From Vibrio algivorus (GTDB lineage Bacteria > Pseudomonadota > Gammaproteobacteria > Enterobacterales > Vibrionaceae): a stretch of 64,000 bases of DNA. The stretch is taken from positions 1,426,001 to 1,490,000 of the forward strand of contig NZ_AP018678.1 in assembly GCF_002218005.2 (NCBI RefSeq), written 5' to 3'. Each line of letters opens with the position of its first letter. The first letter of the stretch is position 1. Made by a program: the position numbers and the translations under genes. Positions 25,151 to 33,016 of this stretch are shown here, piece after piece. The notes below the pieces were generated by a model that searched no databases, had not been told where the DNA came from, and saw only the letters and a list, made by a program, of their open reading frames with translations.

Positions 25151-25190
25151 GAAAGCCCGATTGCTACCAACTTTCGGGCTTTCGCCTTTT
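25151..25190. terminator. Bidirectional terminator between rplY and SDR gene
   Basis: GAAAGCCCGA/TCGGGCTTTC 10-bp stem. Plus-strand side continues GCCTTTTT, minus-strand side TCTAATTTTT. It serves rplY and the convergent dehydrogenase gene, whose stop is at its edge. Confidence 0.88.
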
Positions 25191-25921
25191 TATAACCCAC
25201 CTGCGATATCAATAAAGCTTCCAGTCACAAACGATGCTTCATCAGATAACAACCAAGCAATAGATTGTGCAACTTCTTCTGCTGTACCACCACGCTGTAA
25301 TGGAATTTTGCTAGCAAGACGATTTACTCGATTTGGCTCTCCACCATCTTTGTGCATCTCTGTATAAATACAACCCGGTCGGACACTATTAACCCGAATC
25401 CCTCTAGTGGCAACTTCAAGAGACAGTCCTTTAGTTAAACTGTCCATCGCTCCTTTTGAAGCGGCATAATCAACATACTCATTCGGAGCGCCTGTTCTGG
25501 ATGCAGCAGAAGACACATTCACAATGGCTCCAGACTCCGGCATATTCTTAAGCGCTTCTTTACAACATAAAAAGCAGCCAATGACGTTAGTTTGTAATAC
25601 TCGCTCAAAGCGCTCAACACTAATGTCAGATAATTTTGATTGAGTAAAAAGAATACCCGCGTTATTCACCAAATGAGTCACATGGCCAAAAGTATTCGCT
25701 ATCAAATCAAACATCGCTGTCACCTGTTCTTCTACAGCGACATCAGCTTGAACCGCTAAAGCTTCGCCACCTTGTGCTTGAATTTCGGAAACAATCCTTT
25801 CAGCACTAATACGATCCTTACGGTAATTGACACATACCAAGTAACCTTGTTGACCTAACAATATTGAAGTTGCGGCACCAATACCTCGGCCCCCACCTGT
25901 TACTAATACAACTTTATCCAT
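25190..25921 (-). CDS. Short-chain dehydrogenase/reductase, YgfF-like
   Basis: A 243-residue classical SDR. Cofactor motif TGGGRGIG (8-15), NNAG (86-89), catalytic serine region NVSSAASR (135-142) and YAASK (Tyr152, Lys156) are all present. The whole sequence resembles E. coli YgfF (EYVDYAASKGA, VRPGCIYTEMH, GSFIDIAGG), an oxidoreductase of unproven substrate. A longer frame to 26008 exists, but the ATG at 25921 has AAGGA six bases upstream and begins at the Rossmann fold. It follows the DUF1289 gene by 22 bp, probably as an operon. Confidence 0.88.
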   Translation of the reverse strand: MDKVVLVTGGGRGIGAATSILLGQQGYLVCVNYRKDRISAERIVSEIQAQGGEALAVQADVAVEEQVTAMFDLIANTFGHVTHLVNNAGILFTQSKLSDISVERFERVLQTNVIGCFLCCKEALKNMPESGAIVNVSSAASRTGAPNEYVDYAASKGAMDSLTKGLSLEVATRGIRVNSVRPGCIYTEMHKDGGEPNRVNRLASKIPLQRGGTAEEVAQSIAWLLSDEASFVTGSFIDIAGGL

Positions 25922-25943
25922 ACATTCCTTGTAAATCATCTTG

Positions 25944-26204
25944 TCAAAATAAGTTACCTTGAGGCGGTAAATCTTCTTCATTATCGACTTGGGTAACTGG
26001 AATAACATTACGTTGGGCTAAGCGTTTACGATAGTAGCGCTGCTTGCATAATTTAATGATATGTCTTTGCTGAGCGGGAGTGAAATTAAGCCAGTTAAAA
26101 CGCTCTTCACGCTTTCTCATACAGCCTTGACAATATCCTTTTTCATCGACGGTACAAACGCCAACACACGGGCTCGGCACTGAAAAAAACTCTAATTGTT
26201 CCAT
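25944..26204 (-). CDS. DUF1289-family small cysteine protein
   Basis: An 86-residue protein with the DUF1289 signature PCVGVCTVDEKGYCQGCMR (about 11-29): four cysteines spaced for metal or Fe-S binding, followed by a W-x-x-F/Y region (RFNWLNFTPAQQR). Basic C-terminus. The family is widespread in proteobacteria, function unknown. First gene of a likely two-gene operon with the SDR. Confidence 0.85.
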   Translation of the reverse strand: MEQLEFFSVPSPCVGVCTVDEKGYCQGCMRKREERFNWLNFTPAQQRHIIKLCKQRYYRKRLAQRNVIPVTQVDNEEDLPPQGNLF

Positions 26205-26284
26205 GTGCCCTCCTTCATATTCCTAAATACATTGGCAATTGTATGTGACGTTGCATTCTTTTTATAAATTAATCAGTTCGTCAA

Positions 26285-26379
26285 TATACCCAAGTAATCT
26301 CAAAATACATGATTCAAAACTATCATCCAAGTCTTTAGAACAAGCAAGATTTTTAAGAAATGTAATACCTTTCAAGCAA
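26285..26379. repeat. Degenerate TATACCC-family repeat
   Basis: TATACCCAAGTAATCTCAAA, then ACTATCATCCAAGTCTTTAG and AATGTAATACCTTTCAAG follow the module order of the 104-bp element at 5329-5432, but the right terminal repeat is lost. It occupies the gap between the DUF1289 gene and the META lipoprotein gene. Confidence 0.6.
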
Positions 26380-26482
26380 ATATAATGCTCCGCTAACAAT
26401 AATTTGCTAATCTACAGAAATATAAATGCTTTAATTAACCTTATTGATGTAAAGCATAGTCTACCTATATGGAGAGAGACCA

Positions 26483-26920
26483 ATGAAAAAGCTGATCACA
26501 GTATTAAGTGTTCCTGTATTACTGGCCGCTTGTTCTTCAACCGATAAAGCTGATTTTGTAACCCCTGCCGACCTACAGCATCATCGTTGGGTATTAACAG
26601 AAGTTGATGGCAAAGAAATACCAGAAGCCCATAATGATAGTAGGCCTGATCTTGAAATCGGTGAAGCGATGAATTCCCACGGTAATGCAGGCTGTAATGG
26701 TTTCCATGGACAAGCTGAAATCAACCCAAAAACAGGTGAATTCCGTATTGAAAAAATGGCGATGACAATGAAAATGTGTCAAGGCGAAGCGATGAATATT
26801 GAACGTGCCGTTGCAAGCACATTATCAGCGTGGAGCAAAATTGATCTGGGCAAAGAAACTATGACCCTTTCTAATGACCAGCACAAGCTGACTTACACTC
26901 TGAAAGATTGGGTATATTGA
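26483..26920 (+). CDS. META-domain (HslJ-like) lipoprotein
   Basis: A 145-residue protein with a lipoprotein signal peptide (MKKLITVLSVPVLLAAC, lipobox LLAAC, Cys17) and one META domain: HRWVLTEVDGKEI, GNAGCNGFHGQAEI and MAMTMKMCQGEAMNIERA. E. coli HslJ, a heat-induced and novobiocin-related lipoprotein, has the same fold. Probably anchored in the outer membrane; the residue after the cysteine is serine, which fits Lol sorting to the outer membrane. Role inferred to be envelope stress. An AGAGAG ribosome site lies upstream; a 23-bp repeat palindrome follows. Confidence 0.85.
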   Translation: MKKLITVLSVPVLLAACSSTDKADFVTPADLQHHRWVLTEVDGKEIPEAHNDSRPDLEIGEAMNSHGNAGCNGFHGQAEINPKTGEFRIEKMAMTMKMCQGEAMNIERAVASTLSAWSKIDLGKETMTLSNDQHKLTYTLKDWVY

Positions 26921-26934
26921 TCCCATCTAAGCTT

Positions 26935-26957
26935 TATACCCAAGTGACTTGGGTATA
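26935..26957. repeat. Minimal 23-bp TATACCC palindrome
   Basis: TATACCCAAGT and ACTTGGGTATA joined by a single base. This is the two terminal repeats of the family with nothing between them. It sits 12 bp after the META lipoprotein stop, followed by T-rich sequence, and could act as its terminator. Confidence 0.75.
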
Positions 26958-27037
26958 TTTATTTAAAATTAGTCGAACTTCATGCAGAGCCGTTGTAGCA
27001 TAACTAATTAGTGGAATAGGTAGAATGGAGTTCGACT

Positions 27038-27841
27038 GTGTTTAAATATTGTTTGGGGATTTTATTATCATCACTGCCCTTTCTTTCTCAAGCATGCCAA
27101 ATCACTCAATCAACAATTGGTAATGAATATTTAGTCTCGGAAGACTGCGACCTACAGCCATATAACTCAACTAACTTAGATAACATCACCCCTTCAACAC
27201 AATATTTTGTTCAATACCTTTTTGCTTCCAGCTTCCAGTCTTACCTTAATATAAAAGGTGAAATACAAAGCAAGCTTGATTATCCCATTGCCGCCCAACC
27301 ATATAATTATGGGTATCGTATGATGGTTGGTCCGGTATCACTTGAAAACGCACAGCTCGCCTTATCTGAATTAAACCGCCGCGGCTATCGCGATGCATTA
27401 CTCAAGTTTTATACCAAATCACAAACTTCTGACACGATTTCTTTTTCTTCATCTGATGAGGGTAATGATGAAAAACTAGAACAAACTGAGACTATAGTCA
27501 TGCCTTATATGTTGCCGGTATTTTCTATCGGCGGCTCGACGGCACTACTGCCTATTTATGATGACAACTACCAAGGCAAAACCACTCGGTATAACAAAAC
27601 CTATATTGGGAGCTTTACCTTTACCCAAGCCCAAGCAGTATGCCGAGAATCTAATAGTAAGATTGCCAGTGCTCGTGATTACAATTATATGTTGTCGAAT
27701 ATGGAATTTATGATGAAGTATGCCGTGAAATCGCAGTTTTGGTTAGATCCAAATAGAACGGTCACACGTATTCAAAACCAAATTACTACTCGAGATCATG
27801 ACCCGAGTGACTATTTCAATGTCATTTGCGTTACCCAATAA
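27038..27841 (+). CDS. Secreted SPOR-like domain protein
   Basis: A 267-residue protein with a signal peptide (FKYCLGILLSSLPFLSQAC). Residues about 55-130 resemble a SPOR domain: QYFVQYLFASSF near the first strand, YRMMVGPVSLENAQLALSEL across the turn and helix, and RRGYRDALLKFYT at the end. SPOR domains bind denuded septal peptidoglycan. The C-terminal half, with two cysteines (VCRESN and VICVTQ), matches nothing I recognise. The start is GTG at 27038, eight bases after TGGAG. Function beyond envelope binding is unknown; the SPOR call is from pattern only. Confidence 0.65.
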   Translation: MFKYCLGILLSSLPFLSQACQITQSTIGNEYLVSEDCDLQPYNSTNLDNITPSTQYFVQYLFASSFQSYLNIKGEIQSKLDYPIAAQPYNYGYRMMVGPVSLENAQLALSELNRRGYRDALLKFYTKSQTSDTISFSSSDEGNDEKLEQTETIVMPYMLPVFSIGGSTALLPIYDDNYQGKTTRYNKTYIGSFTFTQAQAVCRESNSKIASARDYNYMLSNMEFMMKYAVKSQFWLDPNRTVTRIQNQITTRDHDPSDYFNVICVTQ

Positions 27842-27867
27842 AAAACCAGCACGCGGCTGGTTTTATT
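27842..27867. terminator. Bidirectional terminator between SPOR-like gene and metE
   Basis: AAACCAGC/GCTGGTTT stem, loop ACGCG, T-rich on both exits. A degenerate TATACCC half-repeat (about 27886-27904, TTGAAGTTACTTGACTATAA) follows before the metE stop. Confidence 0.8.
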
Positions 27868-27906
27868 CTTGTTGCAACTGATGTTTTGAAGTTACTTGAC
27901 TATAAC

Positions 27907-30255
27907 TTAAGCTTGAAAACGCTTACGTAACGTTTTCGCAGCTTCCACCATATTGTGCAATGAGGCTTCCGTTTCAGCCCAATTACGAGTCTTTAGACCA
28001 CAATCCGGGTTAACCCACAAACGCTCCACTGGAATTTTCTTAGACGCAGTTTCAAGTAGTCCAATAATCCACTCTTGCGTCGGAATGTTTGGTGAGTGAA
28101 TGTCATACACACCCGGTCCAATTTCATTTGGGTAATTAAACTCTTCGAATGCTTTTAATAATTCCATATTGGAGCGCGAAGTTTCAATCGTGATAACATC
28201 TGCATCGAGCGCGGCTACCGAATCAATGATCTCGTTAAATTCGCTATAACACATGTGAGTATGGATCTGAGTTTCAGGCTTCGCACTGGCTGCCGATAAC
28301 TTAAACGCGTCCACCGCCCATTCTAAATACGCTTTATGGTCACGTTTTTTCAATGGTAACCCTTCACGAATAGCTGGTTCATCAATTTGAATAATATTAA
28401 TGCCAGCATTTTGTAAATCATCCACTTCATCACGTAATGCAAACGCAAGCTGCTGAGCGATTTGTTTACGCGTAATGTCTTCACGTGGGAAGGTCCAACA
28501 TAATATTGTCACCGGCCCAGTTAACATGCCTTTCATCTGCTTTGAAGTTAGCGATTGTGCATACACCGACCAATCTACCGTCATCGGCTTTTCACGTTCA
28601 ATATCTGCCACCACAATCGCAGGTTTCACACAACGCGATCCATAACTTTGCACCCAACCAAAACGAGTTACCTGAAAGCCAGATAAGTTTTCAGCAAAAT
28701 ATTCCACCATGTCATTACGTTCCGCTTCACCATGTACAAGAACGTCTAAATCAAGAGCTTCCTGACGCTTCACAGCATCTTGAATATGACCTTTTAATGC
28801 TTGCTCATAATCTGCTTCACTTAGCTTACCCGTGCGGAATGCACTACGCTGTTGACGAATTTCTGCAGTTTGAGGAAATGAACCAATCGTCGTGGTCGGC
28901 AATAAAGGTAAACCTAATACTTCCGCTTGATGATGTGCTCTTTCTGAATAAACGGCACTGCGTTCAACAAGCGCTTGAGTTAATGAGTTTAGTCGCTGCT
29001 GTACTTGAGGTTTATTTACATGTTCGGCACTTAAACGGGCTTTAATTGGTTCGCTATAACTAGAACATGCTGCAACCGCATGACTATTACCATCTAGTGC
29101 TGCACCTAATAAGCTCACTTCATTGAGTTTTTGTTTCGCGAACGCAAACCAACTTTTCACTTCTTCTGATAATTCAATTTCAAGTTCTAAATCAATTGGG
29201 CTATGCAATAAAGAGCATGAACTTGCTACCCACAGCTTATCACCGCGCTGAGCTTTGACTGGCTGTAATTTTGTCAGCCAAGATTCAAGATCTGCACGCC
29301 AAACGTTGCGGCCATTAATAACCCCAACTGATAGTACCCAATCTTGTGGGATCACGTTATTAACCGCTTCAAGTTGCTCTGGTGAGGCCGATAAATCAAT
29401 GTGCAAACCATCAACAGGTAGCTCAACAATTTTCGCCAAATTATCTTCCACTGAATCAAAGTAGGTAGTCAGTAATAGCTTCACTTCGCCTTGTAGGATT
29501 TGATACGCCAGTTTGAACGCACTAGACCATTTGTCTTCTAATTCTAGACTTAAAATAGGCTCATCAATTTGTACCCATTCAACGCCGAGCGCTTTTAATT
29601 TTGAAAGAATTGCTTGATAAGCAGGAAGAATTCGAGCTAATAGGTATAAACGGTTAAAGCCATTTTCAACTTCTTCTTCATTCACTTCTTTACCTAAATA
29701 CAAGTAACTAAGTGGGCCTAATAAAACCGGTTTCACATTATGTCCAGCTTGAATAGCTTGGTTCACTTCATCAAATAATTGTGGCCAACTCACTTGGAAG
29801 TTATCGTCTTGACTGAATTCCGGCACAATGTAGTGATAGTTAGTATTAAACCATTTGGTCATATCGGATGCTGCTGCGCCTGCACTCTCTTCATGAGAAG
29901 ACCCACAACCACAACTTGAAGCTTCGCTATTAGCCGATTGACCACGCGCCACTTTAAATAAGGTATCCAAATCTGGGAATCCACCATTTGAATGCCTTGC
30001 TGGCACGTGCCCAAGAAGAAGACTCGTTGTCAGTACATGGTCATACCAAGCAAAATCACCTGCCGCTACATAACTTAAACCGCTAGCAGTTTGGTCATTC
30101 CAATGACGTTGACGCAACTCGTTGCCTACTGCTTTTAATGTATTTTGATCAATTTCACCTTTCCAGTACTGCTCTTGAGCAAATTTCAGCTCACGTTTCT
30201 CACCAATACGTGGGTAGCCTAAAATATGAGTAATGGTTTTATTTTGTGTTGTCAT
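27907..30255 (-). CDS. metE: Cobalamin-independent methionine synthase MetE
   Basis: MetE transfers a methyl group from 5-methyltetrahydropteroyl-triglutamate to homocysteine. At 782 residues it is slightly longer than E. coli MetE (753). The zinc ligands lie in HTHMCYSEFNEI and VNPDCGLKTRNW, and the substrate loop IGSFPQTAEIRQQR is intact. The extra length comes largely from residues 105-128, an insert in the N-terminal half containing CGCG and a nearby histidine (Cys115, Cys117, His121). The ribosome site is CAGGGAAAG. MetJ- and MetR-like sites lie upstream and metR is divergent. Confidence 0.95.
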   Translation of the reverse strand: MTTQNKTITHILGYPRIGEKRELKFAQEQYWKGEIDQNTLKAVGNELRQRHWNDQTASGLSYVAAGDFAWYDHVLTTSLLLGHVPARHSNGGFPDLDTLFKVARGQSANSEASSCGCGSSHEESAGAAASDMTKWFNTNYHYIVPEFSQDDNFQVSWPQLFDEVNQAIQAGHNVKPVLLGPLSYLYLGKEVNEEEVENGFNRLYLLARILPAYQAILSKLKALGVEWVQIDEPILSLELEDKWSSAFKLAYQILQGEVKLLLTTYFDSVEDNLAKIVELPVDGLHIDLSASPEQLEAVNNVIPQDWVLSVGVINGRNVWRADLESWLTKLQPVKAQRGDKLWVASSCSLLHSPIDLELEIELSEEVKSWFAFAKQKLNEVSLLGAALDGNSHAVAACSSYSEPIKARLSAEHVNKPQVQQRLNSLTQALVERSAVYSERAHHQAEVLGLPLLPTTTIGSFPQTAEIRQQRSAFRTGKLSEADYEQALKGHIQDAVKRQEALDLDVLVHGEAERNDMVEYFAENLSGFQVTRFGWVQSYGSRCVKPAIVVADIEREKPMTVDWSVYAQSLTSKQMKGMLTGPVTILCWTFPREDITRKQIAQQLAFALRDEVDDLQNAGINIIQIDEPAIREGLPLKKRDHKAYLEWAVDAFKLSAASAKPETQIHTHMCYSEFNEIIDSVAALDADVITIETSRSNMELLKAFEEFNYPNEIGPGVYDIHSPNIPTQEWIIGLLETASKKIPVERLWVNPDCGLKTRNWAETEASLHNMVEAAKTLRKRFQA

Positions 30256-30325
30256 ACTTTCCCTGCCTTATGATTTTTTAAGCGCGTAATTCAAATTGTT
30301 GTAGTAAAGCATTATCACTACATTT

Positions 30326-30341
30326 ATCTGTCTAGATGGCT
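30326..30341. promoter_or_regulatory. MetJ-box-like site 1 upstream of metE
   Basis: ATCTGTCTAGATGGCT matches tandem MetJ boxes (AGACGTCT repeats) in the central GTCTAGA and the right part. The 12-base block GTCTAGATGGCT is repeated in inverted orientation at 30426-30437. Confidence 0.5.
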
Positions 30342-30395
30342 AAATCATCAACCTTTGCAGTAACATGAGCAATGTCTATTCATTCACAATCATTA

Positions 30396-30408
30396 TGAAT
30401 TAATTTCA
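30396..30408. promoter_or_regulatory. MetR-binding site upstream of metE
   Basis: TGAATTAATTTCA fits TGAA-N5-TTCA, the MetR consensus (TGAANNTNNTTCA). It lies between the two MetJ-like sites. MetR with homocysteine activates metE in enterobacteria. Confidence 0.55.
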
Positions 30409-30424
30409 ACTTATAACAAAAAGT

Positions 30425-30440
30425 AGCCATCTAGACGTTT
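30425..30440. promoter_or_regulatory. MetJ-box-like site 2 in metE-metR region
   Basis: AGCCATCTAGACGTTT agrees well with the tandem MetJ box consensus, including CTAGACGT in the centre. With site 1 and the MetR site it makes a compact control region for metE. Confidence 0.55.
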
Positions 30441-30478
30441 ACAATCACAAAATAAAGGAGTAGTTTTATTAGTAATTT

Positions 30479-30741
30479 TATACCCAAGTGACTTCAAGAT
30501 GCAGAATTCAGAGCTATCATCCAAGTTCTTAGACGAGGAAGATTTATGCGGAATGTAAACACCTTTCAATTAAATCTGACACTGGCTAAGGGCTGGATGA
30601 AGCTCCCAAAGGGCAAGTTAAAACAAGCTTTATGCTGCGTTAAATTGAACAGAGATAGAATCTATGATCATATTCAATTTGCCTTGCCTAAAACTTGTTT
30701 TAATCTTGCTGAAACTCGCATCTTGAGGTTACTTGGGTATA
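30479..30741. repeat. 263-bp TATACCC inverted-repeat element between metE and metR
   Basis: Left terminus TATACCCAAGTGACTTCAAG, right terminus (other strand) TATACCCAAGTAACCTCAAG. The left 90 bp match the 104-bp copy at 5329-5432; the rest is an extra module with inner arms TTAAAACAAG (30618-30627) and CTTGTTTTAA (30694-30703) and an AAATTGAA/TTCAATTT pair, so the whole could fold as one long hairpin. It is non-coding; the frame that crosses it (30546-30815) is not a gene. Its end is 31 bp before the metR start. Confidence 0.85.
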
Positions 30742-30771
30742 AAGGAAAGTTTTCCATCATGAGGGTAAGTA

Positions 30772-31683
30772 ATGATAGAAATAAAGCATTTACGGACATT
30801 GTCAGTCTTGCGTGATACTGGATCTTTAACTGCAACTGCAACTGCATTGCACTTAACTCAGTCAGCCCTCTCTCATCAGTTAAAAGATCTTGAATCTCGT
30901 ATTGGTGGCAAATTATTTCTACGTAAAACTCGCCCGATTAAATTTACCTCAGAAGGCGCGATTATTTTAAAAGTGGCCGATGACGTGTTACCGAAAATTG
31001 CTCGGGCGGAAAATGATATCGCAAGCTTAAAAGAAGATGTGCATGGCCGTTTACACATGGCAATCGAGTGCCACTCTTGTTTTCAATGGCTCATGCCAGC
31101 ATTAAAGGAATATCAGATCGCATGGCCGAGTGTCACGCTCGATTTTTCATCAGGCTTTGGCTTTGAACCTTTACCCGCATTGGTAGCAGGTGAGCTCGAT
31201 TTAGTGATCACATCCGATATTCAACCGCGATCAGAAGTACATTATGAACCATTATTTGATTTTGAAATGCGTTTAATCACAGCCACCAATCATCCATTAG
31301 CAAATAAAAAATTCATCGAACCCGAAGATCTTGCAGCGATAACAATGCTTTCCTACCCTGTACAAAAGCAGCGCTTAGATGTCGTGAAACATTTCTTGCA
31401 ACCTGCTGGGGTTGAACCAGCTAAGTGGAAACAAGCAGATAATACTTTAATGTTGGTACAAATGGTGTCGGCAGGATTAGGCGTAGCAGCTTTGCCAAAC
31501 TGGGCAATCAGTGAGTTTTCACGACAGGGACTTATTACGAGTAAGCCCCTAGGTAAGGGCTTATGGCGACGCTTATTTGCTGCCACTAGGCATTCAGAAA
31601 AAGAAAAACGATATTTACAGGCGTTCTTTAGCACCGCGAAACAGCAGTGTCAAAATCATTTAGATGGGATAAAGATGGTGTAA
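30772..31683 (+). CDS. metR: LysR-family regulator MetR
   Basis: A 303-residue LysR-type activator of methionine biosynthesis (metE, metH). N-terminal winged helix: IEIKHLRTLSVLRDTGSLTA, then LTQSALSHQLKDLE. The effector domain (homocysteine) has CHSCFQWLMPALKEYQ and VTLDFSSGFGFEPLP, as in E. coli MetR. The start ATG is backed by GAGGGT. It diverges from metE, but the usual short shared control region is expanded by a 263-bp repeat whose end is close to the metR ribosome site, so metR transcription may start inside or right after the repeat. Confidence 0.92.
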   Translation: MIEIKHLRTLSVLRDTGSLTATATALHLTQSALSHQLKDLESRIGGKLFLRKTRPIKFTSEGAIILKVADDVLPKIARAENDIASLKEDVHGRLHMAIECHSCFQWLMPALKEYQIAWPSVTLDFSSGFGFEPLPALVAGELDLVITSDIQPRSEVHYEPLFDFEMRLITATNHPLANKKFIEPEDLAAITMLSYPVQKQRLDVVKHFLQPAGVEPAKWKQADNTLMLVQMVSAGLGVAALPNWAISEFSRQGLITSKPLGKGLWRRLFAATRHSEKEKRYLQAFFSTAKQQCQNHLDGIKMV

Positions 31684-31691
31684 GCGTAGCT

Positions 31692-31770
31692 AGGTGCTCG
31701 GGCGCTTCGCTTCTCGTGGCTCGAGGGGGTTCTTTTTCAAGTCACGAGCAACGAGATTCCGATACTCGAA
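31692..31770. repeat. GAGCCACGAGAA-type repeat downstream of metR
   Basis: Read on the minus strand it contains CGAGCCACGAGAAGCGAAG and CGCCCGAG, the same core as at 16391-16430 and 35648-35672. The right part (CACGAGCAACGAGATTCC) has a second degenerate copy. It fills the gap between metR and the DUF4250 gene. Confidence 0.6.
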
Positions 31771-31772
31771 AA

Positions 31773-31967
31773 CTACCTCGCCTTAAACTGATTAGTCAAT
31801 GGATCGTATTGATATCCAAGCACATCGAGCTTACCAACCAAGTCTTCTACATCCATTTCATACATAGTGACTAGCTCTTCAAAGCTGTCGCATTCTAATC
31901 TTAATTTTTCGTTCACAATGCCAAGTAAAATAATACTATCCCAGCGTTTTACATTGCTTAAGTCCAT
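31773..31967 (-). CDS. DUF4250-family small protein
   Basis: A 64-residue acidic protein: RWDSIILLGIVNEKLRLECD, then FEELVTMYEMDVEDLVGKLD and YDPLTNQF. This order (ILLGIVN-KLR, DLxxL, Y-x-x-x-T-N-Q-F) matches DUF4250, small proteins of unknown function found across bacteria. A GGAGCAC ribosome site precedes the start. No membrane or signal segment. Standalone. Confidence 0.78.
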   Translation of the reverse strand: MDLSNVKRWDSIILLGIVNEKLRLECDSFEELVTMYEMDVEDLVGKLDVLGYQYDPLTNQFKAR

Positions 31968-32019
31968 CTGAGTGCTCCTTAAGAAAAAGTCACAATCTAA
32001 GAATAGTTGTTGTTTGCAA

Positions 32020-32082
32020 TATACCCAAGTGACTTCAATATACAGGATCCAGAACTATCGCCCAAAGGGCAAGTTAAAACAA
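32020..32082. repeat. TATACCC half-element overlapping a gene end
   Basis: TATACCCAAGTGACTTCAAT begins the copy, followed by CAGAACTATCGCCCAAAGGG and CAAGTTAAAACAA. The last part also occurs inside the 263-bp element (30606-30627). The right terminal repeat is missing. The copy runs into the 3' end of the membrane protein gene and contains its stop codon (32074-32076). Confidence 0.7.
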
Positions 32083-32748
32083 TAATCCAGCAAAGCCTAC
32101 CATAGCAGCTAGACTCATTATTAAACCAATCGCAGGTTGTGTTTTAGTAATAGTTTTCTGGGTAAAAATATGCCAGGTTGAAGCGACAATTCCCAACAGA
32201 ATCAAACCAAAGCAGCTCACTAAAGACCAAATGGTATTGTGCAAGTAATTCAAACTATATTGCTGGGTTTGCCATAGTACCGCTAAGCAAATCAGCATCG
32301 CGCCAACAATACCGGCAACAGGCAATAAACGGTGAAAAGCTTGCAAGCGGGTACGAGCAAAAGTTAATAGTACATGACTTAAACCTGCGCCTAGGAACAA
32401 CATAGCAAAGAGCATAAACAAACCTTGTGGGCGGTCTGAACCTAGAATGAAAAACACGTTATAAGCCAGCGCAAAACCATTAGCGACTTTAAGTAACCAA
32501 AGTGGGCCTGAATCTCGAGTTTTACTAACTTTCACTTGAGAAAAGAAAGCCAAAATTAAAATACCAACCGATGCTAGTGGCCAAAATAATGGGCTAATTG
32601 CTAACCATGCGACACCAATCACGGGGAGTTGCTTATGAATGCGACCGCGCTGACCTGGACAAATCTCCCCCTTGATCAACACCATTAACAAAACACATTG
32701 AGCGCCAAATAACATCGGCGGAATAACATTTAATAAATACGAATACAT
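32074..32748 (-). CDS. Multipass inner-membrane protein, unknown function
   Basis: A 224-residue protein with about six to seven hydrophobic segments (for example NVIPPMLFGAQCVLLMVLI, ASVGILILAFF, GLFMLFAMLFLGAGLSHVLL, IVGAMLICLAVLW, LVSCFGLILLGIVAS). I do not recognise the family. The last codons (Leu-Phe-stop) are read from the repeat at 32020-32082, so the present C-terminus may differ from the ancestral one. Standalone; the 268 bp to ygiQ hold no clear signal other than AT-rich sequence. Confidence 0.7.
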   Translation of the reverse strand: MYSYLLNVIPPMLFGAQCVLLMVLIKGEICPGQRGRIHKQLPVIGVAWLAISPLFWPLASVGILILAFFSQVKVSKTRDSGPLWLLKVANGFALAYNVFFILGSDRPQGLFMLFAMLFLGAGLSHVLLTFARTRLQAFHRLLPVAGIVGAMLICLAVLWQTQQYSLNYLHNTIWSLVSCFGLILLGIVASTWHIFTQKTITKTQPAIGLIMSLAAMVGFAGLLF

Positions 32749-33016
32749 CAGGCTAGATCCTAGGGTCTGTTGACCTCGATAATTAACTCGTTGCGGACTC
32801 TACCAAAACTGACGAAAAAAATCTTGCTTAATCCATCGTGATATTTTCCAGCTAAGGCTTTGGTAATTCGCTTTCAGCTAACGCCGCCTTTGGTTTGCAC
32901 TATAATGCTTTAACCCCTATATAAATAAGGGCATATAATGAAAATAGTTTACTTTTATCCTAGTCGATCTTGGTCTTAATCTGTATACTTTGGCATCCCA
33001 AATTAGAGGTCATTTT

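Noticed and set aside
28485..29045. 186-codon open frame antisense to metE
   Set aside because: It lies wholly inside metE on the other strand. The product has no recognisable domain, and metE is complete and conserved.
30546..30815. 89-codon frame upstream of metR
   Set aside because: It is almost entirely inside the 263-bp repeat and overlaps the metR start; the repeat is non-coding elsewhere.
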